Origin: Flavobacterium davisii
GTDB taxonomy: Bacteria > Bacteroidota > Bacteroidia > Flavobacteriales > Flavobacteriaceae
DNA: 64,000 nucleotides
Direction of reading: 5' to 3'
NCBI RefSeq assembly: GCF_019565505.1
Contig: NZ_CP067378.1
Coordinates: forward strand, 2,542,001 to 2,606,000
The notes beneath the pieces were generated by a model. The model was given only the letters and a program-made list of their open reading frames with translations, did no database searches and was not told the DNA's origin. This document shows positions 19,193-31,029 of the stretch, in pieces (position 1 is the stretch's first letter; each line of letters opens with the position of its first letter). A program made the position numbers and the translations under genes.

Positions 19193-22179
19193 ATGAGATC
19201 AAAGTTCAAATGGATTTTTACGCTACTGTTAGCGTTAACGATGCAGTTTTCTTTCGCTCAAGAGAAAACGATAACTGGGGTGGTTACAGACGCAAATGGG
19301 CCATTACCAGGGGTAAACGTTGTAGTAAAAGGTACACAACGTGGAGTTTCATCCGGATTTGATGGTAAATATAGTATTAAAGCAAAAGAAGGCGAAACTA
19401 TCGTTTTTTCATTTATGGGAATGAGAGAAGTGTCCAAAGTGGTTGGAGCTTCTAATGTGATGAATACTGTAATGCAGAGTGATGCAAAGCAAATTGGAGA
19501 CGTGGTTATAGTAGGTTTTGCTAAGCAGGAAAAGAAAAAGATGATTCAGTCCGTAGCAACTGTAGGATCTGATAAAATTAAAGATGTTCCTGTTGCTTCT
19601 GTTCAAGATGTTCTTCAAGGACAAACTTCAGGGGTTCAAGTTGTTTCTTCTTCGGGTGTAATTGGTTCTGCACCAGTTGTAAAAGTAAGAGGGGTTGCTT
19701 CAATTACAGCAGGCGCTAGACCATTGTATGTAGTTGATGGAGTGCCTTTAAATGATGTTAATTTAACATCTTCTCAAGGAGGACAGGCTTTAAATCCAAT
19801 TGCAGATATAAACCCTGCGGATATTGAGAGTATGTCTGTTTTAAAAGATGCTGCTGCAACTTCAATTTATGGATCTCGTGGTGCAAATGGTGTTATTCTT
19901 ATTACGACAAAAATGGGTAAGAGAAATCAAGATGCTAAAGTTACTGTTGGATTTACTACTTCTTTTACAAATTATACTGATGCAATGAAAATGATGAATG
20001 CCTCCCAGTATAAGGAATATAATGCTAAGTTCCCTCAGGCATTAATTAATTCAGGAGTTGCAATTGATGATATAGGTGAAACTAATTTTGATTGGTTAAA
20101 TGCTGTTTCTAGAACAGGTGTTTCTATGGGATCAGATGTTTCAGTTTCAGGAGGTTCTGAAAAGACAACTTATTTTGTAGGAGGTAGTTATGCTAAGCAA
20201 TCTGGCTTTATTATTGGTAATGGATTAGAAAAATCCGCTGGGAGACTTAATATTAATACAGAAGCAAATTCTTGGTTAAAAGTTGGAATGAATCTAGGTG
20301 TAACTACTTCGAAAATGGATAGAGTTGCTTCTGAAAATTCAGTAAACGCACCTTTTACATCTGCTTTTTTACAAGAACCTTACATATCACCTTATGATTC
20401 TAATGGTAATTTTCAACGTACAGGTTTTGTAGCTAATGTTGTGGCAATAGAAGCCTTAAATATTAATGATTTAATTACTAATCGTATAACAGGTAATGTG
20501 TTTGCAGATTTTAAATTATTTAAACCTTTAACTTATAGAGTAGAATTTGGTTTAGATAGATCTGCAATCGAAGAATTTCGACGTGAAAAGAATATAAATC
20601 AATCAGGTGGTTCTGCATCAGATTATCAGGCTGTTCAACAAAAAACTATTTTTACAAATACGTTAAATTTTAATAAAAAGTTAGCTGAAAAAATTAATTT
20701 AAATGCATTAGTAGGTTTTACTGCAGAAAATACAGAAGTAAGAGATATTAATGTAGCGGGTTCAGTTTTTGCTTCTGATGATTTTTTAAATGTAACTTCT
20801 GCGGTTATAAAATCAACTACAGAAAACACTAATGCACAATCTAGGTTAAATGGTTATTTTTCACGTTTGAATTTAGATTATGATTCCAAATATTTACTAG
20901 AGGCTTCTTTTAGAAGAGATGGGTCTTCTAGATTTGGCTCTAATAATAGATTTGGTAATTTCTGGGCAGTTGGAGCGGCATGGAATATTGCGAATGAAAA
21001 TTTCTTAAAAGATAGTAAATACATTACTGAATTAAAATTAAAAGGTAATGTTGGGGTTACGGGTAATGATAGAATTGGCGATTATGTATGGAGAGAGCGC
21101 GTTAATGGAGGTACTTATCCAAATTATAATGAAACCTCGGGTTTAGCTTTATATAGATTCAGTAATCCAGATTTAAAATGGGAAAAATCGAAATCTGTTG
21201 ATTTAGGGTTAAGCTTAGGTATGTTTAGTGATAGAGTTAAAATAGCTGTTGATGTTTATAGAAAAATAACATCGGATTTATTGCTAAATAAATTATTATC
21301 TACAGCTGATAATGATGGCGTTAGAACTTATTTAGTCAATGCAGGTAGAATGGAAAATAAAGGTTTGGATTTGGATTTTAATTTTGATATACTAAGAAAC
21401 TCAAAATTAAAATGGACTACAAATTTAAATTTTAACTTTAATAGAAATAAAATATTAGAACTAAATTCTGATGCTTCTGTAGATGCACAAGGGAATAAGT
21501 TTATTGGAGGATCACTTATCAAAGAGCAATTGAAGGATATTCGGCTAATACGTTTTATTTAGTACCTTATTTAGGAGTTAATAAAGAAACAGGGAATGCA
21601 GAATGGTTAGATATAAATGGTAATCCAACAACTGTTTACTCTACGGCAAATAGAAGAATTGTAGGTGATGCAAACCCTGATTTTACAGGAGGATGGTCTA
21701 ATAATTTGAAATATGAAAATTTTGATTTATCAACATTAGTTAATTTTAGTTATGGTAATGATATATTTATAGACGGATTACGTTTTGTTGATCGTTCAAT
21801 ATATGCTTATAATCATAGAGAGGTTGTAGGTAATGTATGGCAAAATCCTCGAGATGATGCGTTTACACCAAATCCTAAATCTTCTACATTTAGAACCGTT
21901 CAAAATGCTTCAACCAGACAATTGAAAGATGGTTCATTTGCTCGACTAAAAAATGTAACTCTTGGTTATAATTTCCCAATGGCTAAGTTTGGTAAAAGCT
22001 TTGTTTCATCAGTAAGAATTTATGCTACAGCACAAAATTTATATACATTGAAAAGCAAAGAATTACAAGGTATTGATCCAGAAGTGTCTAATTCGATTTC
22101 CGCAGGAATTCAAGGAGAAACATTTTTTACAGCTCCTCAAACTAAAACATTTTTGTTTGGTACACGTCTAACTTTCTAA
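19193..22179 (+). CDS. SusC/RagA-family TonB-linked outer-membrane protein (one indel)
   Basis: Signal peptide MRSKFKWIFTLLLALTMQFSFAQ, a carboxypeptidase-like regulatory domain (ITGVVTDANGPLPGVNVVVKG), a plug (VQDVLQGQTSGVQVVSSSG, IRVRG-like KVRGVASIT, YVVDGVP, SMSVLKDAAATSIYGSRGANGVILITT) and a long barrel ending TFLFGTRLTF. The frame breaks near 21522-21527; one added base (GAGGCAATT) restores IEGYSANTFYLVPYLGV, and the corrected length is about 995 residues. With the SusD partner 10 bases downstream it imports glycans or peptides. The specific substrate is not evident; no glycoside hydrolase lies nearby, and this pair next to rnhB looks like a general nutrient porter. Confidence 0.92.
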
Positions 22180-22189
22180 GTTTTTAATT

Positions 22190-23602
22190 ATGAAAAAAAT
22201 ATATATATCAACACTTTTTCTAGCATTTGCAATTGGTTGTCAAACAGATTTGGATGTTAAAGCACAAGATGAATCTTCTCGTGATGTGGTGTTAGCTACT
22301 AAATTAGGGGTGAAATCTTATGTAACAGGATTGTATGGGTTAGCTCAGCAAGAAGGTGCTTTTGGTGGTGTTCCACAACTATTAGGAGATTGGCAATCCG
22401 ATAATATTGCTTTTAAAGGTACTTTTCCAACATTACAAGAAATAAGAGATTATACAACTATATCAACAAATGGAAACGTTGCTTCAATTTGGCAAGATCA
22501 CTATGAAATAATAACTCAAGCTAATACAGTAATTAATAAGGCTTATTTGACTCCTGATGTTGATTTTTCAATGGACGAAAGAGATCAGGCTGTAGGTGAA
22601 GCTAAGTTTATGAGAGCTTTAGCTTATTTTCAATTAAATTGTTTATTTGCACAACCAATTCAAACGGTTGGAGCTGGTGGTTTGTCTGTTCCTTTAATTA
22701 CTAAACATATTAGCTCCGTAAGTGAAATAGGTCTTAGAAATACTCCAAGAGCTACTGTTGGAGAAGTATATGCTCAAATTGAAGCAGATTTATTGGATGC
22801 AATTAGTAAAATTAAAGATTTTAATAGAACAAGAGCTAATGTAGGAGCAGCTAAGGCTTTATTGGCTCGTGTTTATCTATATCAAGATAAATTTGCACAG
22901 GCTGCGGATTATGCTAATCAAACAATTAATTCAGGAAAATTTGAATTTGCATCCGACTATAATTTTTATGATAATAAAGATTCAAAAGAGCATATATTTA
23001 ATTTAGTTAATTTATCTAATGATAGTCAGTCGGGGAGTAATGAAAATGGACCGTCAGTTAGTTTTTCAACTCTAACTAATTCGTCTGCTAATGGAGGAAG
23101 AGGAGATTGTCCTTTCTCAGCAAGTTTGAACGCTACTTTTGAGAATTCAGGAGATTTACGTTACACATTAAAAAGGAGAGATATAGAAAAAGCTGGAATC
23201 CCTTTTTATACAACGAAATATAATGATGGACTTAATCAGTCGTCAGATTATTCTGTAATTCGTATTTCTGAAATGTATTTAATTAGAGCTGAGGCTAATT
23301 TAAGAGCAGGAACAGTAATAGGAGATACTCCAGTTAATGATGTTAATAAAATTAGAAGACGTGCAAATCTTCCTGATTTGGCAGTTATAACATTAGATGA
23401 TATTATAAAAGAAAGACGCCTTGAGTTTTGTTTTGAAGGTCATAGAAGAATGGATTTATTGCGTAATGGAAAACAATTAAGATCGTCAGGAACTGTACCA
23501 GCACCAGCTGAAACAGCACCGGGTAAGCCGAAAGTGGTCTTACCAATTCCTCAAAGAGAATTAGACTTAAATAAAAATTTAATTCAAAATCCTTCTTATT
23601 AA
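22190..23602 (+). CDS. SusD/RagB-family surface lipoprotein
   Basis: A 470-residue lipoprotein (FLAFAIGC, Cys 17). SusD landmarks are an N-terminal TPR-like region, EAKFMRALAYFQLNCLFAQP, GAAKALLARVYLYQ, RISEMYLIRAEANLRAG, VNKIRRRANL and the C-terminal IIKERRLEFCFEGHRRMDLLRNG with LPIPQRELDLNKNLIQNPSY. It caps the SusC channel and binds the ligand on the cell surface. Co-transcribed with the gene upstream and closed by a strong terminator. The frame is intact. Confidence 0.95.
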   Translation: MKKIYISTLFLAFAIGCQTDLDVKAQDESSRDVVLATKLGVKSYVTGLYGLAQQEGAFGGVPQLLGDWQSDNIAFKGTFPTLQEIRDYTTISTNGNVASIWQDHYEIITQANTVINKAYLTPDVDFSMDERDQAVGEAKFMRALAYFQLNCLFAQPIQTVGAGGLSVPLITKHISSVSEIGLRNTPRATVGEVYAQIEADLLDAISKIKDFNRTRANVGAAKALLARVYLYQDKFAQAADYANQTINSGKFEFASDYNFYDNKDSKEHIFNLVNLSNDSQSGSNENGPSVSFSTLTNSSANGGRGDCPFSASLNATFENSGDLRYTLKRRDIEKAGIPFYTTKYNDGLNQSSDYSVIRISEMYLIRAEANLRAGTVIGDTPVNDVNKIRRRANLPDLAVITLDDIIKERRLEFCFEGHRRMDLLRNGKQLRSSGTVPAPAETAPGKPKVVLPIPQRELDLNKNLIQNPSY

Positions 23603-23605
23603 TAA

Positions 23606-23634
23606 AAACCCTCGCTAATAGCGAGGGTTTTTTT
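23606..23634 (+). terminator. terminator after susD
   Basis: Stem AAACCCTCGC (23606-23615) and GCGAGGGTTT (23621-23630), loop TAATA, followed by more T. A classical intrinsic terminator. Confidence 0.9.
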
Positions 23635-23651
23635 ATCTCTTCTCTTTTCCC

Positions 23652-23659
23652 TATTTTTG
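23652..23659 (+). promoter_or_regulatory. -7 promoter element of the porin gene
   Basis: TATTTTTG matches TAnnTTTG and lies 17 bases before the ATG at 23677, immediately after the susD terminator. Confidence 0.55.
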
Positions 23660-23676
23660 TACCTCATTATAACCCT

Positions 23677-25593
23677 ATGAAGTACGTTTTTTATTTAATC
23701 ATTGCTTTAGCTGCTATACCAACATTTGGACAAAATGATTTGTCTGAAATTAAAAATGATACGGTTCGTAAGTCCTTGCGTCAAACACGGAAAGAAAATC
23801 CTAAAGCACCTCATAACTGGTATAAAATTTATAATTTAAAAAGAGACACCACTTTTGTGGATACGTCACTTACCATAAAAAGTGATTATAAATTTAATTT
23901 ATTAAAAAAAGATATTTTTGGCTTATTACCGTTTGCTAATGACGGATATATATATACCATTTTGAACTATGGTTATAAAGTACCTAATGCTTTGCCAAGC
24001 TTAGGATTTAATGCAAAACAATTTAATTATATCCAATCAGAAGATATATCTTATTATAATGTACCAACTCCCTTGACAGAATTGTATTTTAAAACTGTTT
24101 TAGAGCAAGGACAAAGTATAGATGCTTTTATTACATTGAACACTTCTAAAAATCTTAATTTTTCATTCGCTTATAAAGGATTAAGATCATTAGGTAAATA
24201 TCTAAATTCATTATCAAGTACAGGTAATTTTAGATTTACTTCAAGTTATCAAACTTTCAGTAAGCGATATGGGTTTAATTTACACTTTACAAGCCAAGAT
24301 TTTACCAATCAAGAAAACGGGGGAATCCTAAATGATGCTGATTTTATTTCTGGAGATTCTCAGTTTAGTCAACGTTCAAGATTAGATGTGAAACTAAGAG
24401 ATGCGAGATCACTTTTTGAAGGGAAACGCTATTTTTTAGATGAATATTTTAGATTAAATCGAAATCAAAAATCAAATAACGTTTTATTAGAACATCAGTT
24501 TAAATATGAAACTTTCAGCTTTAGCTTCGAAAAAACGACTAAAACAGATTATTTCGGTTTAGGTTATGAAAATTCTAATTATTCAGATTTAACAAAGTCA
24601 TCTGTGCTTTATAATAAAATCGGAACTACTTTTTTTAATACCTCTATAGGTAAGTTTAATCTGTTTTTAGAAGATAGTCGTTTTCGTTATGGATACAATC
24701 GTTTAGTAATCGAAAACCAGCAAATAAAAGTGCCTGCTCGAAATGATTTTTCAGTTCAAAATGTAGGAGGGAAATATTTTTATTTAAAAGATAAAATTCG
24801 AGGAGAAGCCCTTTTCTCTAAAGCTCTCTCAAAGTATACAAATTCAACTGTTGATATTTTTGTAAAATATACATTAAATGACAAAAATAGTTTTTCAGTT
24901 CAATATCTTAATTTAAGTAAATTACCTGAATTAACTTCTTCCCTTTATCAAAGTGATTTTGTAAACTATAATTGGAAAAATTCATTTAATAATGAAAAGA
25001 TTAATACGATTCTATTAAACGCTCAAACACAATGGGGAACTATTGAATCACAATTTACAGTACTTCATGATCATATTTATTTTAGTAATAATGATTTAAC
25101 CCAAAAAAGCTTACAGACAACACCCAAACAATATGGAAATCCTATAAATTATTTTTCAATTAAATTACAAAAAGAGATAAAGTATAGAAAATGGACCTTA
25201 GACAACACTCTTTTATATCAACAAGTAGCTCAAGCAGAACAAATTCTAAATGTGCCAAAAATTTTAACACGAAATAGTCTGTATTTTTCGGATCAATATT
25301 TTAAAAAAGCCTTACTCTTACAAACAGGTATTACGGTTCAATATTTTACTAATTATTATGCTAATGGATATAACCCTCTAATGGGAAACTTTTACACACA
25401 AAACCAAGTTCAAATAGGAAATCACCCTATTTTAGATTTTTTTATTAATGCTAGAGTACGCCAAACAAGAATCTTTTTTAAAGCAGAACATTTTAATACT
25501 ACTTTTATGAATAATGATTTTTTTGTAGCACCTAGTCAACCCTATAAAGACTTTCTTGTTCGTTTTGGATTAGTATGGAATTTCTTTCAGTAA
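23677..25593 (+). CDS. putative porin (flavobacterial outer-membrane beta-barrel family)
   Basis: A 638-residue outer-membrane protein: signal peptide MKYVFYLIIALAAIPTFGQ, then many alternating amphipathic strands rich in Tyr/Phe (for example FRFTSSYQTFSKRYGFNLHF, SFSVQYLNLSKLPELTSSLYQ) and a terminal aromatic residue (LVWNFFQ). It resembles the putative porin family of Bacteroidota, which has no firmly known substrate. The early segment TWYKIYNLKRDTT-like (HNWYKIYNLKRDTTFVDTS) is typical. The frame is intact. It has its own promoter. Confidence 0.8.
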   Translation: MKYVFYLIIALAAIPTFGQNDLSEIKNDTVRKSLRQTRKENPKAPHNWYKIYNLKRDTTFVDTSLTIKSDYKFNLLKKDIFGLLPFANDGYIYTILNYGYKVPNALPSLGFNAKQFNYIQSEDISYYNVPTPLTELYFKTVLEQGQSIDAFITLNTSKNLNFSFAYKGLRSLGKYLNSLSSTGNFRFTSSYQTFSKRYGFNLHFTSQDFTNQENGGILNDADFISGDSQFSQRSRLDVKLRDARSLFEGKRYFLDEYFRLNRNQKSNNVLLEHQFKYETFSFSFEKTTKTDYFGLGYENSNYSDLTKSSVLYNKIGTTFFNTSIGKFNLFLEDSRFRYGYNRLVIENQQIKVPARNDFSVQNVGGKYFYLKDKIRGEALFSKALSKYTNSTVDIFVKYTLNDKNSFSVQYLNLSKLPELTSSLYQSDFVNYNWKNSFNNEKINTILLNAQTQWGTIESQFTVLHDHIYFSNNDLTQKSLQTTPKQYGNPINYFSIKLQKEIKYRKWTLDNTLLYQQVAQAEQILNVPKILTRNSLYFSDQYFKKALLLQTGITVQYFTNYYANGYNPLMGNFYTQNQVQIGNHPILDFFINARVRQTRIFFKAEHFNTTFMNNDFFVAPSQPYKDFLVRFGLVWNFFQ

Positions 25594-25674
25594 TTAAGAT
25601 AAAATGTTTTAAAAATGAGAAAGTTACTCCTCTTTCAAAACTTTGGTAATTTAAAATCATATACATAATATTTA

Positions 25675-25682
25675 TAACTTTG
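25675..25682 (+). promoter_or_regulatory. -7 promoter element of the cystathionine beta-synthase-like gene
   Basis: TAACTTTG matches TAnnTTTG, 48 bases before the ATG at 25730. No convincing -33 TTTG at the usual distance; a TTTG at 25642-25645 is too far. Confidence 0.45.
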
Positions 25683-25729
25683 CAAATCCTTTAAAAATAA
25701 TTAGTTTAAAATAAAAAATAAGATACAGT

Positions 25730-27093
25730 ATGCAATACGCAAAAAATATACTAGAAACGATTGGTAATACACCACTAGTAAAATTAAATAAGGTAACAGC
25801 TGAAATTGACGCATTAGTTTTAGCAAAAGTAGAAACCTTTAATCCTCGGTAATTCAGTAAAAGACCGTATGGCTATTAAAATGATTGAAGATGCTGAAAA
25901 AGACGGACGATTAAAGCCGAGGCGGAACCATTATTGAAGGGACTTCTGGGAACACAGGCATGGGATTAGCTTTAGGAGCCATTATTAAAGGATATAAATT
26001 AATTTGTGTAATTTCAGATAAGCAATCAAAAGAAAAATGTGATATACTAAGAGCAGTAGGGGCAAAAGTAGTAGTTTGCCCTACAGATGTTGAACCTACA
26101 GATCCTCGCTCTTATTATTCTGTTTCAAAACGTTTGGCCGAAGAAACACCAAACGCTTGGTACGTAAACCAATATGATAATCCTAGTAACGCATTAGCGC
26201 ATTACGAACAAACAGGTCCCGAAATTTGGGAACAAACAGAAGGTAAAATTACACATTTTGTTGTAGGAGTAGGCACAGGAGGAACAATTTCAGGAGTAGC
26301 TAAATATTTAAAAGAAAAAAATCCAAATATTAAAATTTGGGGAATAGATACGTACGGTTCCGTATTTAAAAAATACCATGAAACTGGTGTTTTTGATGAA
26401 AATGAAATATACTCGTACATAACAGAAGGAATTGGAGAAGATATTTTGCCTAAAAATGTTGACTTTTCCCTCATAGACGGTTTTACCAAAGTAACAGATA
26501 AAGATGCTGCCGTATACACACGTAAAATAGCACTAGAAGAAGGAATATTTGTAGGTAATTCAGCAGGTGCTGCTATTAAAGGATTACTACAATTAAAAGA
26601 AGAATTTAAACCAGATGATGTCGTAGTTGTTTTATTTCATGATTCAGGAAGTCGTTATGTAGGTAAAATGTTTAATGATGATTGGATGCGTGAACGCGGA
26701 TTTTTAGATGAAGAACTAACGAAAGCAGAAGATCTAATTAAAGAGCATATTGAAAAACCACTTGTGATTGTTCGTACAGAAGAACTAGTAGCACATGCTA
26801 TTGAGAGAATGCGTAAGTATAAAATTTCACAAATACCAGTTGTCGATATAAATGGATTTGTTGGATCTGTTGATGAATCAGATCTTTTTCAAAGCTTTAT
26901 AACAGATAAAAATACCGCTGATAAACCAATAAGAGAAGTAATGGGAGCACCTTTCCCAATTGTAGCAAAAGGATCTTCTATAGAAGAAGTATCAAAATTA
27001 ATCACGAAAGAAAATCAAGCTGTTTTAATAAATTTAGGAGAAGGAAAACATCATATCATCACAAAACACGATATAATTAATTCTATAAAGTAA
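25730..27093 (+). CDS. cystathionine beta-synthase-like PLP enzyme with CBS domains (two indels)
   Basis: Start MQYAKNILETIGNTPLVKLNK. Two indels break the N-terminus, both at CCWGG: CCTGG read as CCTCGG at 25844-25849 and CCAGG read as CCGAGG at 25917-25922. Correction gives VETFNPGNSVKDRMAIKM with the PLP lysine, then LKPGGTIIEGTSGNTGMGLALGA, and a protein of 453 residues. The PLP phosphate loop GVGTGGTISGVAKYL is present. Two CBS domains follow (ELVAHAIERMRKYKISQIPV and IREVMGAPFPIVAKGSSIEE). It condenses serine with homocysteine or, like cysteine synthase, makes cysteine; the CBS pair favours the former. Monocistronic with a terminator behind. Confidence 0.9.
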
Positions 27094-27143
27094 TAAAACC
27101 ATAAAAAAGACCCTATAAATTTTAATTTGTAGGATCTTAGAAT

Positions 27144-27192
27144 AAAAAAACCTAATGAAATTCATTAATAATGAGTTTGTTAGGTTTTTTTT
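27144..27192 (+). terminator. terminator after the cystathionine beta-synthase-like gene
   Basis: Stem AAAAAAACCTAA (27144-27155) pairs with TTAGGTTTTTTT (27180-27191), with a short inner hairpin (AATGAAATTCATT) in the loop. A second, weaker hairpin with wobble pairs lies at about 27107-27139. Confidence 0.75.
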
Positions 27193-27290
27193 GTAAATTT
27201 ATACTTCTAATTGAATTATACATTTTATTTAAAAAGATAATGGTATAATTTCATTTTTATACGCCTTATTAACATTACACGCCTAAAATT

Positions 27291-28564
27291 ATGAAAGAAG
27301 AATTTTTATACTATGTATGGAAAAATAAAAAGATTCCTTTACAATCCTTGACAACTGTACAAGGCGAAAACCTTCAAATACTTCATTCAGGTTTTCAATT
27401 AAATAGATCAGGACCTGATTTTTTTAATGTCCAGCTTGTTATTGATGGACAGAGGTGGGCTGGAAACGTAGAAATACATCTAAAATCTTCCGATTGGTAC
27501 CATCATCACCATCAACTCAATAGCCAATATGATAACTGTATTTTACACGTAGTATGGGAGCATGATGTACCCGTTTTTAGAAAAAACAATGCAGAAATAC
27601 CAGTTTTAGCACTTCAGAATTATGTTCCAGAAGAATTAATTGCCCAATATAAAAACCTTAAAGTAAGGAAAAAATGGATAAATTGTGAAGAAAAATTAAA
27701 AGACATACCAGAATTTACTAAATCCAATTGGATTCAACGTCTGTATTTTGAGCGATTAGAGTTTAAAAATAACCCCATTCAAATATTATTAAAAAAAACA
27801 AATTATGATTGGGAAAACGTTTTTTTTATAATTTTAGCCAAAAATTTTGGACTAAACATAAATGGAGAAGCCTTCTTTAATTTAGCCGATTCCATTCCTT
27901 TTACAGTCCTAAGAAAAGAAAGTTTTGATGTAAGTTATCTAGAAGCCTTATTTTTTGGTCAAGCAGGACTTCTTCCGCTAAAACCCCAAGAAAACTACGT
28001 AAAAGATTTGATCGAGTTGTATGAGTACATAAAAATTAAATACAATCTAACATCAACCCACGTAGAACATTTTGAATTTTTTAGATTACGCCCCGATAAT
28101 TTTCCAACAATTCGAATAGCGCAATTAGCAATGCTTTATCATATTCAAAAAAACCTTTTTACACGGATTATTCAAGCAACCAGTGTAGAAGAATTTTATG
28201 AAATTTTTTCAGTAGGCGTTTCTGATTATTGGGAGTATCATTATAACTTTGAGAAAACATCAACCCACAAAGAAAAAAACTGTCCCAATCGTTTATTGAA
28301 TTATTAATTATTAATGCAATTCTACCTATTCGGTTTTCCTACACACAATATTATAATAAGTACGATAACGATCTAGATTTAATGTTAATAGAAATGATCA
28401 AACCTGAAAAAAATAAAATAATAAATTATTTTGAATATTACGGAATGAAGGCTAAAAATGCAATGGAATCACAAGGACTTATTCAGTTGAAAAATAAATA
28501 TTGTGATGCAAATCGATGTCTAGAATGCAGTATAGGTCTTGATTTTTTGAAGTCTGAAAAATAA
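27291..28564 (+). CDS. DUF2851 family protein (one indel)
   Basis: A Bacteroidota-typical protein of unknown function. The N-terminal part has LHSGFQLNRSGPDFFNVQLV, RWAGNVEIHLKSSDWYHHHH and NCILHVVWEHD. The frame breaks in an A7 run (28273-28279); A8 gives KEKKLSQSFIELLIINAILP and joins the 338-residue piece to the C-terminal 60 residues (GLIQLKNKYCDANRCLECSIG), total about 424. The C-terminal Cys-x4-Cys-x2-Cys could bind metal. The His-rich N-terminal motif and nuclease-like IH suggest hydrolase ancestry, but that is conjecture. It lies at the head of a probable operon with the next two genes. Confidence 0.83.
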
Positions 28565-28610
28565 TTGTAAATTTACTAAAGTATTATTTATTTTAAAAAC
28601 AATAGAATTA

Positions 28611-28832
28611 ATGGTATTAAAACTTAAATATTTTTTTGAACGTCAAGGATTTCATATCGCATCAAGAGTATCTGATCGTCTAGGAATGAGAGCCAATAGC
28701 GTTCGTTTATTTTTTATTTATATTTCATTTGTTACCATAGGATTATGGTTTGGAGTGTATTTAACGATTGGATTTATGATGAAATTAAAGGATCTAGTGA
28801 GAGCCAAAAGAACCTCTGTTTTTGATTTATAA
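28611..28832 (+). CDS. PspC domain small membrane protein
   Basis: A 73-residue protein with the PspC pattern: RQGFHIASRVSDRLGMRANSV followed by one or two hydrophobic helices (LFFIYISFVTIGLWFGVYLTIGFMM) and a basic tail. PspC proteins are inner-membrane proteins linked to phage-shock or envelope stress. It stops 2 bases before the next start, so it is coupled to the helix-hairpin-helix gene. Frame intact. Confidence 0.8.
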   Translation: MVLKLKYFFERQGFHIASRVSDRLGMRANSVRLFFIYISFVTIGLWFGVYLTIGFMMKLKDLVRAKRTSVFDL

Positions 28833-28834
28833 CG

Positions 28835-29727
28835 ATGCGTCAATCACTTAAAAAATATTTTGAATACACAAAAAATCAACAAATAGCATTGTTGTGTATC
28901 ATAATTTTAAGTGTATTGCTTCAAACAATATATACTTTTGTCGATTTCTCAGAAGAAGCTTACTTAACACCAGAAGAAAAAAAATGGCTTGCTAAACAAA
29001 TTGTAATAGATTCATTAAAAAAAGAAGCAAAAAAGAAAAATATAAAATACAGCCCTTTAATCCTAATTTTATTACAGATTTCAAAGGATATAAATTAGGA
29101 ATGTCTATAGAAGAAATAAGTCGTTTGTTAGCCTATAGAAAAAAAGGTAAGTACGTTAACTCCTCAAAAGAATTTCAAGAAATAACACAAATATCCGATT
29201 CATTGTTGGCTTCAATGGCATCTTATTTTAAATTTCCCGATTGGGTTTTAAAAAACAAGAATAAGAATAAAGAAGAAACAACCCGATTCACTGTACCAAA
29301 ACAATATAAAAAAAGAGACACTTGGGTAAAAAAAGATATAAATCTAGCAACGAAAGAAGATCTTATGAAAGTATACGGTATAGGTGATGTTATTTCAGAT
29401 CGAATACTCAAAAATAGAGAAACTTTAGGAGGGTTTGTATCTATGGAACAACTACAAGACGTATGGGGATTGTCTCCAGAAGTTATCCTTGAATTAAATA
29501 AAAAATTTATTTTATTAAAAATACCAGAAATTGTAAAATTAAAGATAAACGAAGCATCCTCTAAAGAACTTTTAAAAATTCCATATCTAAAATACCCTGT
29601 AGTTCGTGAAATAGTTGGTTTTAGAAGCATGAATAACGGAATTCATTCAGTAGAGGATTTACTCAAAATTAAGACTTTTCCAGTTGATAAAGTAAAAATA
29701 ATTGCCTTATATTTGGACTTTAAATAA
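28835..29727 (+). CDS. ComEA-like helix-hairpin-helix protein (one indel)
   Basis: An N-terminal membrane helix (QIALLCIIILSVLLQTIYTFV) is followed by a charged linker and repeated helix-hairpin-helix units: MSIEEISRLLAYRKKGKYVNSSKEFQEIT, INLATKEDLMKVYGIGDVISDRIL and INEASSKELLKIPYLKYPVVREIV. These resemble ComEA, the DNA receptor for natural uptake. The frame breaks at an A5 run (29036-29040); A6 gives KKYKIQPFNPNFITDFKGYKLG and a protein of about 297 residues. In flavobacteria this fused HhH protein is widespread; a role in DNA binding outside the inner membrane is inferred from the fold. Confidence 0.8.
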
Positions 29728-29752
29728 ATAATAAGAAGAACAATATAACTTT

Positions 29753-30921
29753 ATGAACTCAATTTATTTTACAGAAGACCATCAATTATTCCGACAAAGT
29801 TTTCGTGATTTTTTACAAAAAGAAGTAGTACCCTACATTGAAAAATGGGAAAAAGAAGGAACCATAGAACGTTTTATTTGGAAAAAATTTGGCGATATGG
29901 GATTTTTTGGATTAAATTATCCAGAAGCTTACGGTGGTTCCAATCTTGACTTATTTTATACGGTTATATTTCTAGAAGAATTACAAAAAGTTAAATCATC
30001 AGGTTTTGCCGCTGCTATGTGGGCGCATGCTTATTTGGCAATGACACATCTAAACGCAGAAGGAGATGAAAGAATTAAAAAGAATATTTAACAGCAAGTA
30101 TTACAGGTGATAAGATAGGTGCGCTTTGCATAACAGAACCCTTTGGAGGAAGTGATGTAGCAGGAATGCGAACAACAGCTGAAAGAAAAGGCGATAAATT
30201 CATAATTAAGGGATCTAAAACATTTATTACAAATGGGGTTTATGCAGATTACTATGTAGTAGCAGCCAAAACAGATCCTACTTTAGGTAATAAAGGAATT
30301 AGTATTTTCCTAATAGATGCTAAAACACCGTGTATATCAGCTACTAAATTAGATAAATTAGGATGGAGAGCTTCCGATACAGCAGAATTGGCATTTGACA
30401 ATGTAGAAATTCCTTTAGAAAACTTAATGGGAGAAGAAGGAAAAGGATTTCCTTACATTATGCAACATTTTGCGTTAGAACGTTTAATAATGGCGATTAA
30501 TGCACATGCTCGCGCTGAGTACGCTATAGATTACACATTAGGATATATGTCAGAACGAGAAGCTTTCGGAAATTCTATTAATAAATTCCAAGCTTTACGT
30601 CATACAATGGTAGAACATGCAACAGAAGTTGAACATTGCAAAGTTTTTAATTACGCAACCGTAGCACGTTTAGATAAAAGAGAATATGTGGTTAAAGAAG
30701 CTACTATGGCAAAATTAAAATCAACAAAAGTAGCTGATTTAGCAATCTATGATTGCCTGCAAATGTTAGGCGGTTATGGTTATATGGAAGAATATCCATT
30801 AGCTCGTTTATTACGAGATAGTCGATTAGGGCCTATTGGTGGTGGAACATCTGAAATCCTAAAAGAAATTCTGTCAAAAATGATTATTGATAATAAAGAT
30901 TATCAACCAGCAGTAAAATAA
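29753..30921 (+). CDS. acyl-CoA dehydrogenase (one indel)
   Basis: A 389-residue FAD enzyme that introduces the alpha-beta double bond in acyl-CoA. The frame breaks at the A5 run 30077-30081; A6 gives ERIKKEYLTASITGDKIGALCITEP. Landmarks are EPFGGSDVAGMRTTAERKGD (FAD/substrate), TFITNGVYADYYVVAAKTD and the C-terminal LQMLGGYGYMEEYPLARLLRD with GPIGGGTSEILKEI. The usual Glu of the short/medium-chain YEGT motif is Gly here, so the catalytic base may be the Glu in HFALERLIMAI, as in long-chain and isovaleryl enzymes. It begins 25 bases after the HhH gene. Confidence 0.92.
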
Positions 30922-31029
30922 TCATTTAGATCTAAATAAAATAATTAAACCGATTTTCTCACTATTTGTTATTGATTCAAATTACAAATCAGATTTTGTA
31001 ATGAAAGATAAAACGGTAAGAAGGGAGAG